24,124 bases of DNA from a virus, in IMG/VR virus record IMGVR_UViG_3300042569_001383, positions 1 through 24,124 of that record, one strand, 5' to 3'. Shown piece by piece: positions 1 through 6,721 of this stretch; position 1 is the stretch's first letter, and each line of letters starts with the position of its first letter. Below the pieces are notes generated by a model, which was given only the letters and a program-made list of their open reading frames with translations, searched no databases and was not told the DNA's origin. Both the position numbers and the translations under genes were made by a program.

Positions 1-327
1 CCAAGCATCGCACGCAACATCATATATTTCTTTTAATGCTGATTTTTTAATTGTGATGTTTTTCATTGTGTCTTGTTTTAAAAGGAGTTTTTTAAATTGT
101 TCAACTATTGTGTCTTGTTTTAAAATGTATTTTTTAAATTGTTCAACGGTTATTTCAGCATATCCGGATTGTACTTCACCATATAAACATGCACCATCAA
201 TTGGAGGATAATGAAATATATTATTAGTGGTACCGGTGTAATGACTTGTACCGTTCTCATTAAAGTACTTGGTAACTTCTGGACTTAATCCGTCTTTAAT
301 ACACCATTTTTCTGTTAAATGTTCCAT
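1..327 (-). CDS. Hypothetical phage protein, C-terminus beyond the left edge
   Basis: The gene starts at the ATG complementary to 325-327 and stays open to the window edge (109 codons visible). The leader reads AAAGGTC before the ATG, a weak Shine-Dalgarno, and the gene follows the stop of its upstream neighbour by 12 bp. The product begins MEHLTEKWCIKDGL and includes WCIKDGL, YFNENG and YAEITVEQFKK. Spaced in the same order, these match WVIRPTN, WFNANG and YTQITFAEFQ in the middle of the adjacent 304-residue protein, and both continue into a similar NITIKK/NITVKK segment. The two genes are therefore probably tandem paralogues. It carries an in-frame 14-residue duplication (VEQFKK..LKQDT twice). 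No function is recognised. Confidence 0.75.
   Translation of the reverse strand, partial: MEHLTEKWCIKDGLSPEVTKYFNENGTSHYTGTTNNIFHYPPIDGACLYGEVQSGYAEITVEQFKKYILKQDTIVEQFKKLLLKQDTMKNITIKKSALKEIYDVACDAW
65..147. repeat. In-frame 42-bp tandem duplication inside a gene
   Basis: Copy 1 is 65-105 and copy 2 is 107-147, with a period of 42 bp (14 codons). The copies differ at only a few bases. In protein terms the unit is I/T-VEQFKK-x-x-LKQDT, so the reading frame is preserved. Confidence 0.85.
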
Positions 328-339
328 GACCTTTATTTT

Positions 340-1254
340 TTATTTACGAGTTGGTACCAAACATATTAAGCCTTCACGGTCTTTTGCAATTTCCCAATTG
401 AATTTGCTATTCAAGTAAAATGCTTTGTCGCGATATTCACCTCGGCTTCTCACTGCAATCAATGCGTTGTCTTCATGGCCGTTTCTTCTATACATTCCCA
501 ATCCGTCAACCTCATCATTGCTTAAATCAACTGCGTTCGTTGGTTCTCCGAATACACCAACCAATGTGCGACGTTGTGATTCCGTTGCTGCTGCAAACAT
601 TTCGTCAACTTCTGTTTGAGTTAATTCAATTAATTCTCCAAATGGATTACGCAATGTTAATTCCGCAATTTTGCTTTTCCATGTTGAACAAGCCACGTTG
701 TGGATTTGTTCTAATTCTGATTTTTTTACTGTTTTCTTTACTGTGATGTTTGTCATTGGTTGTGATTTATTAGGCTTTTCTTTTAATACATGTTCTTGGA
801 ATTCGGCAAATGTTATTTGCGTGTAATTGTCGTTATGTATTCTACTCATAAGACAATGGTTGGTTGGTTCATATGCTGGGAAGTGCCAATAATAATCTTG
901 TTCGCAACCTGGTTCGTATTTTCGTTCTCCATTTGCATTGAACCACGTTAATACTGCAGCGCTTTCCGTTTCGTTGGTTGGACGAATCACCCAATGTGTT
1001 GGTAATGTTTTTGGTTCGATGATATCAAAAAATTCATCCAATGTCAGCACCGTAACTGGGTTGGAAAAATTAGCAGGATTCGATTCATACATGGACATGT
1101 AATCGGCAGATCCACCGTAACCATACCATGGATATGTTTGCGAAGTTCCATCTAAACTAACTCCAAAACGGCCATTCAAATAAGCAATGTATTGTTTCCA
1201 TCTAGGATCTTTTTTCTTGCGTTTAATTGCAAAATACTCTGGTAATTTCTTCAT
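340..1254 (-). CDS. Conserved phage hypothetical protein, 304 aa
   Basis: The protein starts MKKLPEYFAIKRKKKDPRW and has no signal peptide or membrane segment. Aromatic-rich stretches (YPWYGYGGSADY near residue 41; DYYWHFPAYEP near 120) are followed by a lysine-rich linker (NITVKKTVKKSE near 170) and a C-terminal block containing NGHEDNALIAVRSRGEYRDKA. That last block looks like a compact ligand-binding or regulatory domain, but I cannot name a family. The central part resembles the next gene downstream, suggesting tandem duplication with loss of the flanking domains in that copy. It is the first gene after a consensus phage promoter (TTGGAT-N17-TATAAT) and has an A-rich leader ending in AATAAG before the ATG. 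Confidence 0.85.
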   Translation of the reverse strand: MKKLPEYFAIKRKKKDPRWKQYIAYLNGRFGVSLDGTSQTYPWYGYGGSADYMSMYESNPANFSNPVTVLTLDEFFDIIEPKTLPTHWVIRPTNETESAAVLTWFNANGERKYEPGCEQDYYWHFPAYEPTNHCLMSRIHNDNYTQITFAEFQEHVLKEKPNKSQPMTNITVKKTVKKSELEQIHNVACSTWKSKIAELTLRNPFGELIELTQTEVDEMFAAATESQRRTLVGVFGEPTNAVDLSNDEVDGLGMYRRNGHEDNALIAVRSRGEYRDKAFYLNSKFNWEIAKDREGLICLVPTRK

Positions 1255-1269
1255 CTTATTTTTTTTAAT

Positions 1270-1303
1270 ATTATATGAAATTCACAATTAAAATCCAACC
1301 GTT
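1270..1303 (-). promoter_or_regulatory. Phage promoter, TTGGAT-N17-TATAAT
   Basis: The -10 TATAAT lies at 1270-1275 and the -35 TTGGAT at 1293-1298, with 17 bp between and AACGG upstream. The -10 ends 15 bases from the ATG of the 304-residue gene. It starts directly at the stop codon of the upstream 47-codon ORF. Confidence 0.8.
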
Positions 1304-1447
1304 TTATCCGATAAGTTCCGATAATTCTTGTTGCAATAAATTTACTTTGCGTTGCGCACTATCTCGGGTACTTTGTGAATATCCGGCATTGTTTGCTATG
1401 TTGGCATACGCCTCAATTAATTCTAAGATTTCTTCTGGTGTCGTCAT
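1304..1447 (-). CDS. Small hypothetical protein, 47 aa
   Basis: The ORF encodes MTTPEEILELIEAYANIANN followed by a Ser/Gln/Arg-rich helix and ends QQELSELIG. It looks all-helical and acidic, with no recognisable family. It lies 15 bp after the cREC gene, in the same direction, and its TAA stop touches the upstream element of the next promoter, so it would be the last gene of its operon. The clean fit between two firm features and the amphipathic composition support it being real, but it is short. Confidence 0.6.
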   Translation of the reverse strand: MTTPEEILELIEAYANIANNAGYSQSTRDSAQRKVNLLQQELSELIG

Positions 1448-1462
1448 GGTATCTGTATTATG

Positions 1463-1861
1463 TTATTTACCAAATAAATGTTTTTCAGCATTAGCCAAGT
1501 AGCTTTGTATGTTTCGTTTACCGACTGGGTTTGCTGAATGTACCCAGCAAGTTGGCAAATCAACACCGTTATCCAAACAATAATCTACCAACCATTTTGC
1601 ACAATCCAATCCGGTTTCTTCTACACCTAATTGATCTGCGGTATGAGACTCCCAATCTGCGAAATCAACTTCATAATGTATGTCAGCTAAATCGTGGTCA
1701 AAGCTAACCAGATCCGGTACTCCATTGCGACGGATCCATGAACAAAATTCAACATAGTTTTTCACAATGTGCCAATCTGGTTCCCAATATTCTCTAGGAT
1801 TCAACACAATGTAACATGCATCGCGTGGTTGTCGGATATCGTCTAGGAATAGTTTTTTCAT
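1463..1861 (-). CDS. Cyclic-phosphate-processing receiver (cREC) domain protein
   Basis: The 132-residue product begins MKKLFLDDIRQPRD. It shows the ordered motifs of the cREC family: LDDIR (residues 6-10), FDHDL (54-58), TGLDCAKWL (83-91) and a C-terminal HSANPVGKRNI (108-118). The family is a divergent receiver fold predicted to act on cyclic phosphate ends in RNA-repair contexts; that role is family inference. The start at 1861 is chosen over an in-frame upstream ATG because the domain begins exactly there and the upstream gene's TAA lies one base before it (TAAGATG). Other RNA-repair candidates in the window (RNA ligase, HAD-SAK) fit this context. Confidence 0.85.
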   Translation of the reverse strand: MKKLFLDDIRQPRDACYIVLNPREYWEPDWHIVKNYVEFCSWIRRNGVPDLVSFDHDLADIHYEVDFADWESHTADQLGVEETGLDCAKWLVDYCLDNGVDLPTCWVHSANPVGKRNIQSYLANAEKHLFGK

Positions 1862-1862
1862 C

Positions 1863-2546
1863 TTATTTCTTTTTAAATTGTTCAAACCATTCAGTAGGTA
1901 TAGGTCTCCCATTAATATCATCTTCCATTCTTAATACCCATTGAGCTAAATCATATTGATATTTGCTAAATAAATTCTTAACTTCTTCCTCACTATACAT
2001 TTTTTCAGCTTGCCATTTAGCACCTTCAATAAAACACTCTCTTGATGCGTCACATATATCAATACCATTTATAACATAAACTCCTTCGACGTATCTTTTT
2101 TCAGCAGCTTCTTCTAATGTTTCTTGTTTAGGTTCTTCTTGTGGAATGATGATTTCATATCCAACAAATGGGTCTACAGTAAAATCAGAATATCTTTTCT
2201 TAACCTCAACACTCTCACAACTTGGATTTTTAACAAACCATTCAAGGAATTTATCATCAATAGCTTGAACACCATTTGCAATTAAGTCTTGGTCTGTTGT
2301 TAGGATGATTTTTTCCCAATACCTATTTGCATATTCCAATGAATATTCAGGTAAATCTGATGGTTTAAAAATTTCTACACCATTTGTTACCCAACAATTC
2401 CTATTTTTAATTTCTTCATCAGAAGTAATATAAACATTATGATAGCTCTTAGGTTCAATTAGTTGACCTTTTTCCAAATGAAAATTTTCTGCTATGTAAA
2501 ATATTTTACTTGGTTTTTCCGTTTGTATTAAATGTATGTTTCGCAT
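1863..2546 (-). CDS. Conserved phage hypothetical protein, 227 aa
   Basis: The protein begins MRNIHLIQTEKPSKIFYI. It contains blocks I recognise as common in phages and mobile DNA of Bacteroidota: KIILTTDQDLIANGVQAID and EWFVKNPSCESVEVKK in the middle, then ECFIEGAKWQAEKMYSEEEV, and a terminal IPTEWFEQFKKK. No catalytic motif is visible and the function is unknown. The repeated acidic-aromatic modules suggest a mosaic of short domains swapped among phage genes; the terminal EQFKKK segment is also present as a fragment just upstream (2624-2653). It is coupled to a 24-codon ORF upstream and the cREC gene downstream by TAAGATG junctions. Confidence 0.85.
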   Translation of the reverse strand: MRNIHLIQTEKPSKIFYIAENFHLEKGQLIEPKSYHNVYITSDEEIKNRNCWVTNGVEIFKPSDLPEYSLEYANRYWEKIILTTDQDLIANGVQAIDDKFLEWFVKNPSCESVEVKKRYSDFTVDPFVGYEIIIPQEEPKQETLEEAAEKRYVEGVYVINGIDICDASRECFIEGAKWQAEKMYSEEEVKNLFSKYQYDLAQWVLRMEDDINGRPIPTEWFEQFKKK

Positions 2547-2547
2547 C

Positions 2548-2622
2548 TTATTTTAATTTGTTTAGTTTATACATGTATACTAAGAAACTTATAAAAACTA
2601 TTGTTATGCATATATCTGGCAT
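2548..2622 (-). CDS. Small membrane peptide, 24 aa
   Basis: The ORF encodes MPDICITIVFISFLVYMYKL ending NKLK. A single hydrophobic helix with a basic C-terminus predicts an inner-membrane peptide. Its TAA is one base before the next gene's ATG, and its own ATG is preceded by the same TAAGATG junction. This repeated spacing is the main support. Function unknown. Confidence 0.5.
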   Translation of the reverse strand: MPDICITIVFISFLVYMYKLNKLK

Positions 2623-2623
2623 C

Positions 2624-2653
2624 TTATTTCTTTTTAAATTGTATATTTTTCAT
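2624..2653 (-). CDS. Nine-codon leader ORF or 3' gene remnant (MKNIQFKKK)
   Basis: This is the first ATG after the promoter at 2666-2700. The nine-codon frame ends QFKKK-TAA, and the DNA from 2620 to 2642 repeats exactly the end of the 227-residue gene plus the next ATG (1859-1881). It may be a leader peptide that starts translation of the unit, or what is left after deletion of a paralogue between the promoter and its last codons. I favour a remnant whose end was kept because it provides a ribosome entry site. Confidence 0.35.
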   Translation of the reverse strand: MKNIQFKKK

Positions 2654-2665
2654 CTCTTTTTTTAT

Positions 2666-2700
2666 ATTATAAGAAAATAAAATCAATAATCCAACCGTTT
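2666..2700 (-). promoter_or_regulatory. Phage promoter, TTGGAT-N17-TATAAT
   Basis: The -10 is at 2666-2671 and the -35 at 2689-2694, with an exact 17-bp spacer and AACGG upstream. It drives the 9-codon and 24-codon ORFs, the 227-residue gene, cREC and the 47-codon ORF. It begins five bases after the upstream gene's stop. Confidence 0.8.
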
Positions 2701-2705
2701 GCTAA

Positions 2706-3077
2706 CTAGAATTCCGAGTCAAACTCCGCGTCTAAAGCATCATCAAGTTCTTTGTTGAGTTTATCCCATTTAGTCGTTGGATCTGTTTGTTCGATAATCC
2801 AACAATGTTCTAATTCATACGCATTGCCATTTGCCGTTACTAGTTTCCATTCCGTACGTCGTGCTACGTATCGATCCGGACCGACAGTTGGTTGTGGAGC
2901 ATCGGTAGTGCCCTTTTTCTTATCACGCAACCAACATAACAATTCGGTTACATCGTTGTCAAACATGATGGTTTCGGCTGACCTAACATCAACACATGTA
3001 CAACGCAATTTGCCTCCGTACTTGTTGCTTACGTATATAAAATCTTTGCCAATGTAATCTTCTGGGTTAATCATCAT
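2706..3077 (-). CDS. Hypothetical protein, 123 aa, acidic C-terminus
   Basis: The protein begins MMINPEDYIGKDFIYVSNKY and contains a beta-rich middle (CTCVDV, WKLVTANGNAYELEHCWII). It ends in an acidic tail (DDALDAEFDSEF). No family is recognised. The first of two adjacent ATGs (3077) overlaps the upstream DPBB gene's TGA as ATGA, so translation is probably coupled. It is the last gene of its unit, ending five bases before a consensus promoter. Confidence 0.75.
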   Translation of the reverse strand: MMINPEDYIGKDFIYVSNKYGGKLRCTCVDVRSAETIMFDNDVTELLCWLRDKKKGTTDAPQPTVGPDRYVARRTEWKLVTANGNAYELEHCWIIEQTDPTTKWDKLNKELDDALDAEFDSEF

Positions 3078-3412
3078 TTTATAGGTGTTACTGTTACATG
3101 TGCTTTGCCTTGCGAATGTGGAGCAATGTGTCCAAAAGCAGCATAGCTTAAATCTATTCGGTTAGGTGACTTTACACCCATTCGGTCCGTTACACGTACG
3201 GTGCAACACGCTGAGGTCGTGACATTTCGTATCTCTAATCTGGTTCCTAATGCAACATGATTGTAAGCGGCTGTCAATGAATCTCGATGCATCCTTGTAC
3301 CCGAAGCGGTGCGACTGCCGTGCATATCATACCAAGTAGCCACACAAGGCGTAGCAGGTGCAGACAATATGGCAGTCGCAATGTATAATAATAATGCTAT
3401 CATTTTACCCAT
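3074..3412 (-). CDS. Secreted RlpA-like double-psi beta-barrel protein
   Basis: An N-terminal signal peptide (MIALLLYIATAILSAPA) precedes a roughly 85-residue domain matching the RlpA/DPBB fold: ATWYDMHGSRTASGT (25-39), LTAAYNHVALGT (46-57), VRVTDR (72-77) and RIDLSYAAFGHI (85-96). RlpA proteins bind or cleave peptidoglycan glycan strands. The Asp of the VTDR motif is kept (D76). The acidic residue usual after TASG is a Thr, and the usual His in TAAH is Tyr, with a His two places later, so lytic activity is uncertain. An internal ATG at 3403 overlaps the upstream TGA as ATGA and starts precisely at the signal peptide; it may be the true start. The adjacent two-helix membrane gene suggests a role at the envelope, perhaps in lysis or entry. 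Confidence 0.8.
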   Translation of the reverse strand: MGKMIALLLYIATAILSAPATPCVATWYDMHGSRTASGTRMHRDSLTAAYNHVALGTRLEIRNVTTSACCTVRVTDRMGVKSPNRIDLSYAAFGHIAPHSQGKAHVTVTPIK

Positions 3413-3579
3413 GAATTAATTAATAATAATATCGTGCACACTACATACACAAAAGCAGTTTGCTTCAAGATGATTGCCCAAACTTTTCCGGTGCGATCCT
3501 TGGAGGTATCGTTTGCTATGAGTATGAATATGCTACTAGGCAATCCAGCAATCAAAGCTAATATAATCATTGTTGTCAT
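3400..3579 (-). CDS. Small two-helix membrane protein, 59 aa
   Basis: The ORF encodes MTTMIILALIAGLPSSIFIL, a short polar loop (ANDTSKDRTGKVW), and a second hydrophobic stretch (TAFVYVVCTILLLI) before SWVK. Two membrane helices joined by a basic loop, with both ends on one side, is a holin-like layout, but small membrane proteins of other roles look the same. Its TGA overlaps the second ATG of the secreted DPBB gene, arguing for coupled expression and a joint envelope function. No family is recognised. Confidence 0.65.
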   Translation of the reverse strand: MTTMIILALIAGLPSSIFILIANDTSKDRTGKVWAIILKQTAFVYVVCTILLLINSWVK

Positions 3580-3583
3580 GTTG

Positions 3584-3784
3584 TTATTTTTTTGTGAACC
3601 AACGATTCAAAGTGGTCGCTACAGGTTCTGATTGTTTTTTTGTTTTTGTTTTCTTTGTGACAGTTGCAGGCTTTGGTTTCATGAACTGGTCCTCTGCAGT
3701 TACAGTTCCTTCCAATACTTTCCGATATGGAACAATATTGCGTTTTTCGTTGTCGAAATTCAAATTTGGTCTTATTGCTGTCAT
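3584..3784 (-). CDS. Small basic hypothetical protein, 66 aa
   Basis: The sequence MTAIRPNLNFDNEKRNIVPY is followed by a Lys/Thr-rich tail (PATVTKKTKTKKQSE) ending NRWFTKK. It is strongly basic and probably partly disordered, compatible with nucleic-acid binding, but there is no domain match. The ATG overlaps the metallophosphoesterase stop (ATGA), and the frame fills the gap to the two-helix membrane gene. Confidence 0.65.
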   Translation of the reverse strand: MTAIRPNLNFDNEKRNIVPYRKVLEGTVTAEDQFMKPKPATVTKKTKTKKQSEPVATTLNRWFTKK

Positions 3785-4281
3785 ATTCCTAATTCTATTA
3801 ATGTTTTTGGTTTGTATTCAACTCGTTCACAGGAAACACATATGTATCGTTCGTCTGGTATTTCAGTGTCACGATGTGGACGCATTACTTGTTTGTCATG
3901 TATATGGCCATGAATGTTTCGTGGAAATCTGTATTCTAATTCGGATGGATGTATCGGACAATGTGTCAATATGACTCCTTTGTATTGCACCATTCCGGCA
4001 ACACTCGCAACATGTTCAAGTAATTTTGCAACATCTTGTCGGCGGTCATGATTGCCTAACACAACGTGTTTGATTCCGTTGAGTTGATCCAATAACGCAT
4101 ATGGTGCTGACTTCTCCATGGTTACATCACCTAAGATATAAGTCACATCGCGTTTGTCTACAACACTATTCCATTGTGCAATGATGTGTGCATCATGTTC
4201 CGCAATAGTTGCGAAGCCACGTCGGATTGCCATGTTAGCATGCGATAAATGTAAATCGGCTATGAATCTTACTATGCTCAT
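3781..4281 (-). CDS. Calcineurin-like metallophosphoesterase
   Basis: The 166-residue protein starts MSIVRFIADLHLSH. All metal-site motifs are present: DLH (9-11), GD (51-52), GNHD (76-79), a THCP block and a final HGHIHD. Compact phosphoesterases of this kind hydrolyse phosphodiesters or phosphomonoesters of nucleotides or nucleic acids; the substrate cannot be read from sequence. The start at 4281 is chosen rather than an upstream in-frame ATG because the upstream codons overlap the promoter and the beta-strand leading to DLH begins here. A second, unrelated-length metallophosphoesterase is encoded at 8928-9686. Confidence 0.9.
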   Translation of the reverse strand: MSIVRFIADLHLSHANMAIRRGFATIAEHDAHIIAQWNSVVDKRDVTYILGDVTMEKSAPYALLDQLNGIKHVVLGNHDRRQDVAKLLEHVASVAGMVQYKGVILTHCPIHPSELEYRFPRNIHGHIHDKQVMRPHRDTEIPDERYICVSCERVEYKPKTLIELGI

Positions 4282-4293
4282 TTTTTTTATTAT

Positions 4294-4322
4294 ATTATAA
4301 GAAAAATACCGTAAGGATCCAA
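4294..4322 (-). promoter_or_regulatory. Phage promoter, TTGGAT-N17-TATAAT
   Basis: The -10 is at 4294-4299 and the -35 at 4317-4322, with a 17-bp spacer. The upstream AACGG block is absent here. Only 12 bases separate the -10 from the metallophosphoesterase ATG, so the mRNA leader should be about five bases. Confidence 0.75.
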
Positions 4323-4387
4323 GCAATCCACAAACTTTTTTTAGTGCAAGAGACGTAGTAGTATCAAGTAATATGTAGGATAGTATG

Positions 4388-4936
4388 CTATGAAGTAATC
4401 TTTCTAAGTATTAAACAACCATCCTCATCAAGTTTTGGGAGTCCAGTATTTGTTGTGTATTCGGGGTCACCAGTATGTAAACAAAGTATCTCAACCTCAA
4501 TTTCTGTTGGTTGTTGGATTAATTTTTCAAACTCTTGCTCATTTTTTTCCAGCATATAAGTGTCAGCTGCCCCATTGTGTCCTAATTCAAAAGCTTTTTG
4601 CATATCCTCCAAAGTAAACAACTTATCTTTATTTAACTCCATTGCTTTGTTGAAACCATTAATAAATGGTTGTTTAAAAATTGTATGAAGAGATGTTGTT
4701 GAATTTAAACCTAAATTAAATGTAGGGTATTCTTTTTCAGCCAACTTCTCAACATCAACTACTCCAAATATCTTATCACAGTTTTCTTTGGATAGTTTAT
4801 ACTGAGGTTTAACTGAAGCCACCCTTCTACACCATTCATAGTCTGTAGACCCAATAGCAAATCCTTCTTCATTATTTAAAAAATAATGACCATTGTGATA
4901 ACTGTCAGAATCAGTTTTAATTAATTTTGCTTTCAT
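4388..4936 (-). CDS. Conserved phage hypothetical protein, 182 aa
   Basis: The protein begins MKAKLIKTDSDSYHNGHYFL. It has the modular look of many Bacteroidota phage hypotheticals: a beta-rich start (GFAIGSTDYEWCRR), KPQYKLSKENCDKIFG, then a helical HTIFKQPFINGFNKAMELNK and DMQKAFELGHNGA, and a C-terminal WRVEIE-like strand (IEVEILCL) plus DEDGCLILRKI. No catalytic residues are apparent. Its first codons overlap the end of the upstream primase-like gene (ATGA). Confidence 0.8.
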   Translation of the reverse strand: MKAKLIKTDSDSYHNGHYFLNNEEGFAIGSTDYEWCRRVASVKPQYKLSKENCDKIFGVVDVEKLAEKEYPTFNLGLNSTTSLHTIFKQPFINGFNKAMELNKDKLFTLEDMQKAFELGHNGAADTYMLEKNEQEFEKLIQQPTEIEVEILCLHTGDPEYTTNTGLPKLDEDGCLILRKITS

Positions 4937-5547
4937 AATTTCTTTTTTTGTTCTAAACTGTTTGGATAATACAATAGAGTTGGATTTTTCTTTTGGATAT
5001 CAATGTCCGGATATTGTTCACTGAATGTCTTAACATCAAACTTGGCAGTTATTAAGTGATAACCATTTCGAGTTGGTATCACGGCTTCAACTTTTTCACC
5101 CGCGGGTCTAAGCCAGTTTATAAATTGTGATACTTCGGTTACAGCGTGCCAATCGGTGCAATCAATATCAACGATCCAACGTTTTTCTTGTGTCTTGATT
5201 TGACCAACAACGCTATCAAATAGAGATTGCTGTTCCAAGTTGCCGTCCTGGATCCTTTGAGCCAATGCAACCATCATGTTAAGTGATACATCGCGATGAT
5301 TTTGTTTCTGCACATGAATGTAAGCACGTGCTTTGAACATTTCACACATCATCACAATTTCTTCCCAACGTTTGTCTAATTGTTCGGTTGACTTGATGCA
5401 ATAGGTACGAATGGTTCTTACGGATTGATGATTGTCTCGTTCACCAACGGGTTGATCCTTTTTGCGTTTCAATACATACAACATGTAAAAGTCACCTGGC
5501 TCTGAAAAATTCAATAACGATTTGATTTGTTCTTTGTTGTCAATCAT
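4933..5547 (-). CDS. Phage protein with primase (AEP)-like motifs
   Basis: This 204-residue protein belongs to a family I have seen repeatedly in phages and mobile DNA of Bacteroidota. The N-terminal half is helical with RTYCIKSTEQLDKRWEEI and ARAYIHVQKQNHRDV. The C-terminal half has a strand ending in an acidic pair (WIVDIDCTD, D127 and D129) and, about 30 residues later, RNGYHLIT (G162, H164). Acidic pair followed by a G-x-H strand is the order of motifs I and II in archaeo-eukaryotic-primase folds. I do not see a confident third acidic motif, so primase or nucleotidyltransferase activity is inference. Its start lies at a TAAGATG junction after the HD hydrolase gene. Confidence 0.7.
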   Translation of the reverse strand: MIDNKEQIKSLLNFSEPGDFYMLYVLKRKKDQPVGERDNHQSVRTIRTYCIKSTEQLDKRWEEIVMMCEMFKARAYIHVQKQNHRDVSLNMMVALAQRIQDGNLEQQSLFDSVVGQIKTQEKRWIVDIDCTDWHAVTEVSQFINWLRPAGEKVEAVIPTRNGYHLITAKFDVKTFSEQYPDIDIQKKNPTLLYYPNSLEQKKKL

Positions 5548-5548
5548 C

Positions 5549-6091
5549 TTAATCTTGAAATAAAGTTTCTAAATAGTTATACATTGGTGCTAATTCATGT
5601 TCAACACCTTCAACAAAACCTAAACTCTTTACAAAATGTGCATTTTCTTTTTGATACATTCTGAACATTCTAGAACCACTCATTTTTGAGTATTGAACAT
5701 TGGCAATACGATCTGCCATCTTAACAAATACAGCACCCGGAGTGTTTCTAATTCCTTCGTAATATTTGTCATTAGCACGTTCCGCACGAGTTTTTCCTTT
5801 CTCGTTGGATACTGCATAAATAATATCTGCAGCTACGATACCCAATACAGCCTTAACATCGTTGTATGAAACTCTTGTATCTTCAATAAGATCATGTCCG
5901 AAAGCTGCAATTCTTATTGCATTGCGAAAATGACAATCATCCTCTGTATTCCAAGGAAAAATATCCATGAACCGGTCCGCAACATTTGCAACCATCCTCA
6001 AATGAAATTCATATGGCAAATACGTATCATACATATGATTTGTATTGCGATGTTGATTAATGATCCACTGTTGTTGGTCAAATACGTTCAT
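5549..6091 (-). CDS. HD-domain hydrolase of the RelA/SpoT-MESH1 type
   Basis: The 180-residue protein carries one HD domain with the motif series of the (p)ppGpp hydrolase family: H30 in FHLRMVANVADRF, GHDLIEDT (65-72), and KMADRIANV (124-132). There is no synthetase, TGS or ACT domain, so it would be a stand-alone small alarmone hydrolase, comparable in size to MESH1. Such enzymes remove the 3' pyrophosphate of (p)ppGpp; related HD proteins dephosphorylate other nucleotides. A phage copy could keep translation and nucleotide supply high in starved cells. It is the first gene after a consensus promoter. Confidence 0.85.
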   Translation of the reverse strand: MNVFDQQQWIINQHRNTNHMYDTYLPYEFHLRMVANVADRFMDIFPWNTEDDCHFRNAIRIAAFGHDLIEDTRVSYNDVKAVLGIVAADIIYAVSNEKGKTRAERANDKYYEGIRNTPGAVFVKMADRIANVQYSKMSGSRMFRMYQKENAHFVKSLGFVEGVEHELAPMYNYLETLFQD

Positions 6092-6116
6092 GCTTCTTAT
6101 TTTTAATTACATTTAT

Positions 6117-6150
6117 ATTATAAGAAATTTGCATCACGATTCCAACCGTT
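6117..6150 (-). promoter_or_regulatory. Phage promoter, TTGGAA-N17-TATAAT
   Basis: The -10 is at 6117-6122 and the -35 at 6140-6145, preceded by AACGG; the spacer is 17 bp. The region overlaps the stop of the upstream gene by a couple of bases. It drives the HD hydrolase, the primase-like protein and the 182-residue protein. Confidence 0.8.
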
Positions 6151-6721
6151 AATTCCACCATCTGTCAATATTTTCTGACATTAACTTGAACAGCAATGCA
6201 TGACATCTATTTCGATTTTCATATGCAATCTCCATGGCAATGTAATGTTTGTCTTCCAAATTAACTGATTTGCGTTTAAAACGATTCAATTCGCCTGACA
6301 TGACTTTTTTGTATTGTCTAGGATATTTAGCAAAGTATTCATCATATCGGTCCGATAAGGTTTCAGATTTCCATTCCGAATAATCTGGTTTATCTTCTAC
6401 AGGCTCGAACCAATGTCTTGTAGTTTCATAATCCATGTATTCACAATCATAAAAGTCTTCTTGATGCAAACGAATTAACCTAACTACAAGACGCATTCGT
6501 TCTGCATCTCGCTTTGCTTCTGTGTGCAAATCAGTATCGCCAATATATTTAGCTTGAAATTCCAACTTCTTTGCTAGAATCTCGTAAATATAATATTGAT
6601 CCCAGTCACGGTCTTTCCATATGACAGGAAACCATCGCCAAAGATTTTTTACACCTTTGGCAAAGTGTTTGTGCATATAGCGACCATCTCGGTACCACCA
6701 TGTACTAATTTTGTTAAACAT
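6149..6721 (-). CDS. Conserved phage protein of unknown function, 190 aa
   Basis: The protein starts MFNKISTWWYRDGRYMHKHF. It contains a signature common in large phages: NLWRWFPVIWKDRDWDQYYI, then a helical LAKKLEFQAKYI and AKRDAERMRLVVRLI, and a C-terminal block with DKHYIAMEIAYENRNRCHAL. It is rich in Trp, Tyr and charged residues. No enzymatic motif is known to me. The start at 6721 overlaps the upstream 87-codon gene by eight bases; a longer upstream start lacks the conserved look. Confidence 0.85.
   Translation of the reverse strand: MFNKISTWWYRDGRYMHKHFAKGVKNLWRWFPVIWKDRDWDQYYIYEILAKKLEFQAKYIGDTDLHTEAKRDAERMRLVVRLIRLHQEDFYDCEYMDYETTRHWFEPVEDKPDYSEWKSETLSDRYDEYFAKYPRQYKKVMSGELNRFKRKSVNLEDKHYIAMEIAYENRNRCHALLFKLMSENIDRWWN

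Noticed and set aside
420-746. Plus-strand open frames opposite the 304-residue gene
   Set aside because: Antisense shadows with low-complexity, Cys/Leu-rich translations, no leader and no partner genes on the plus strand.
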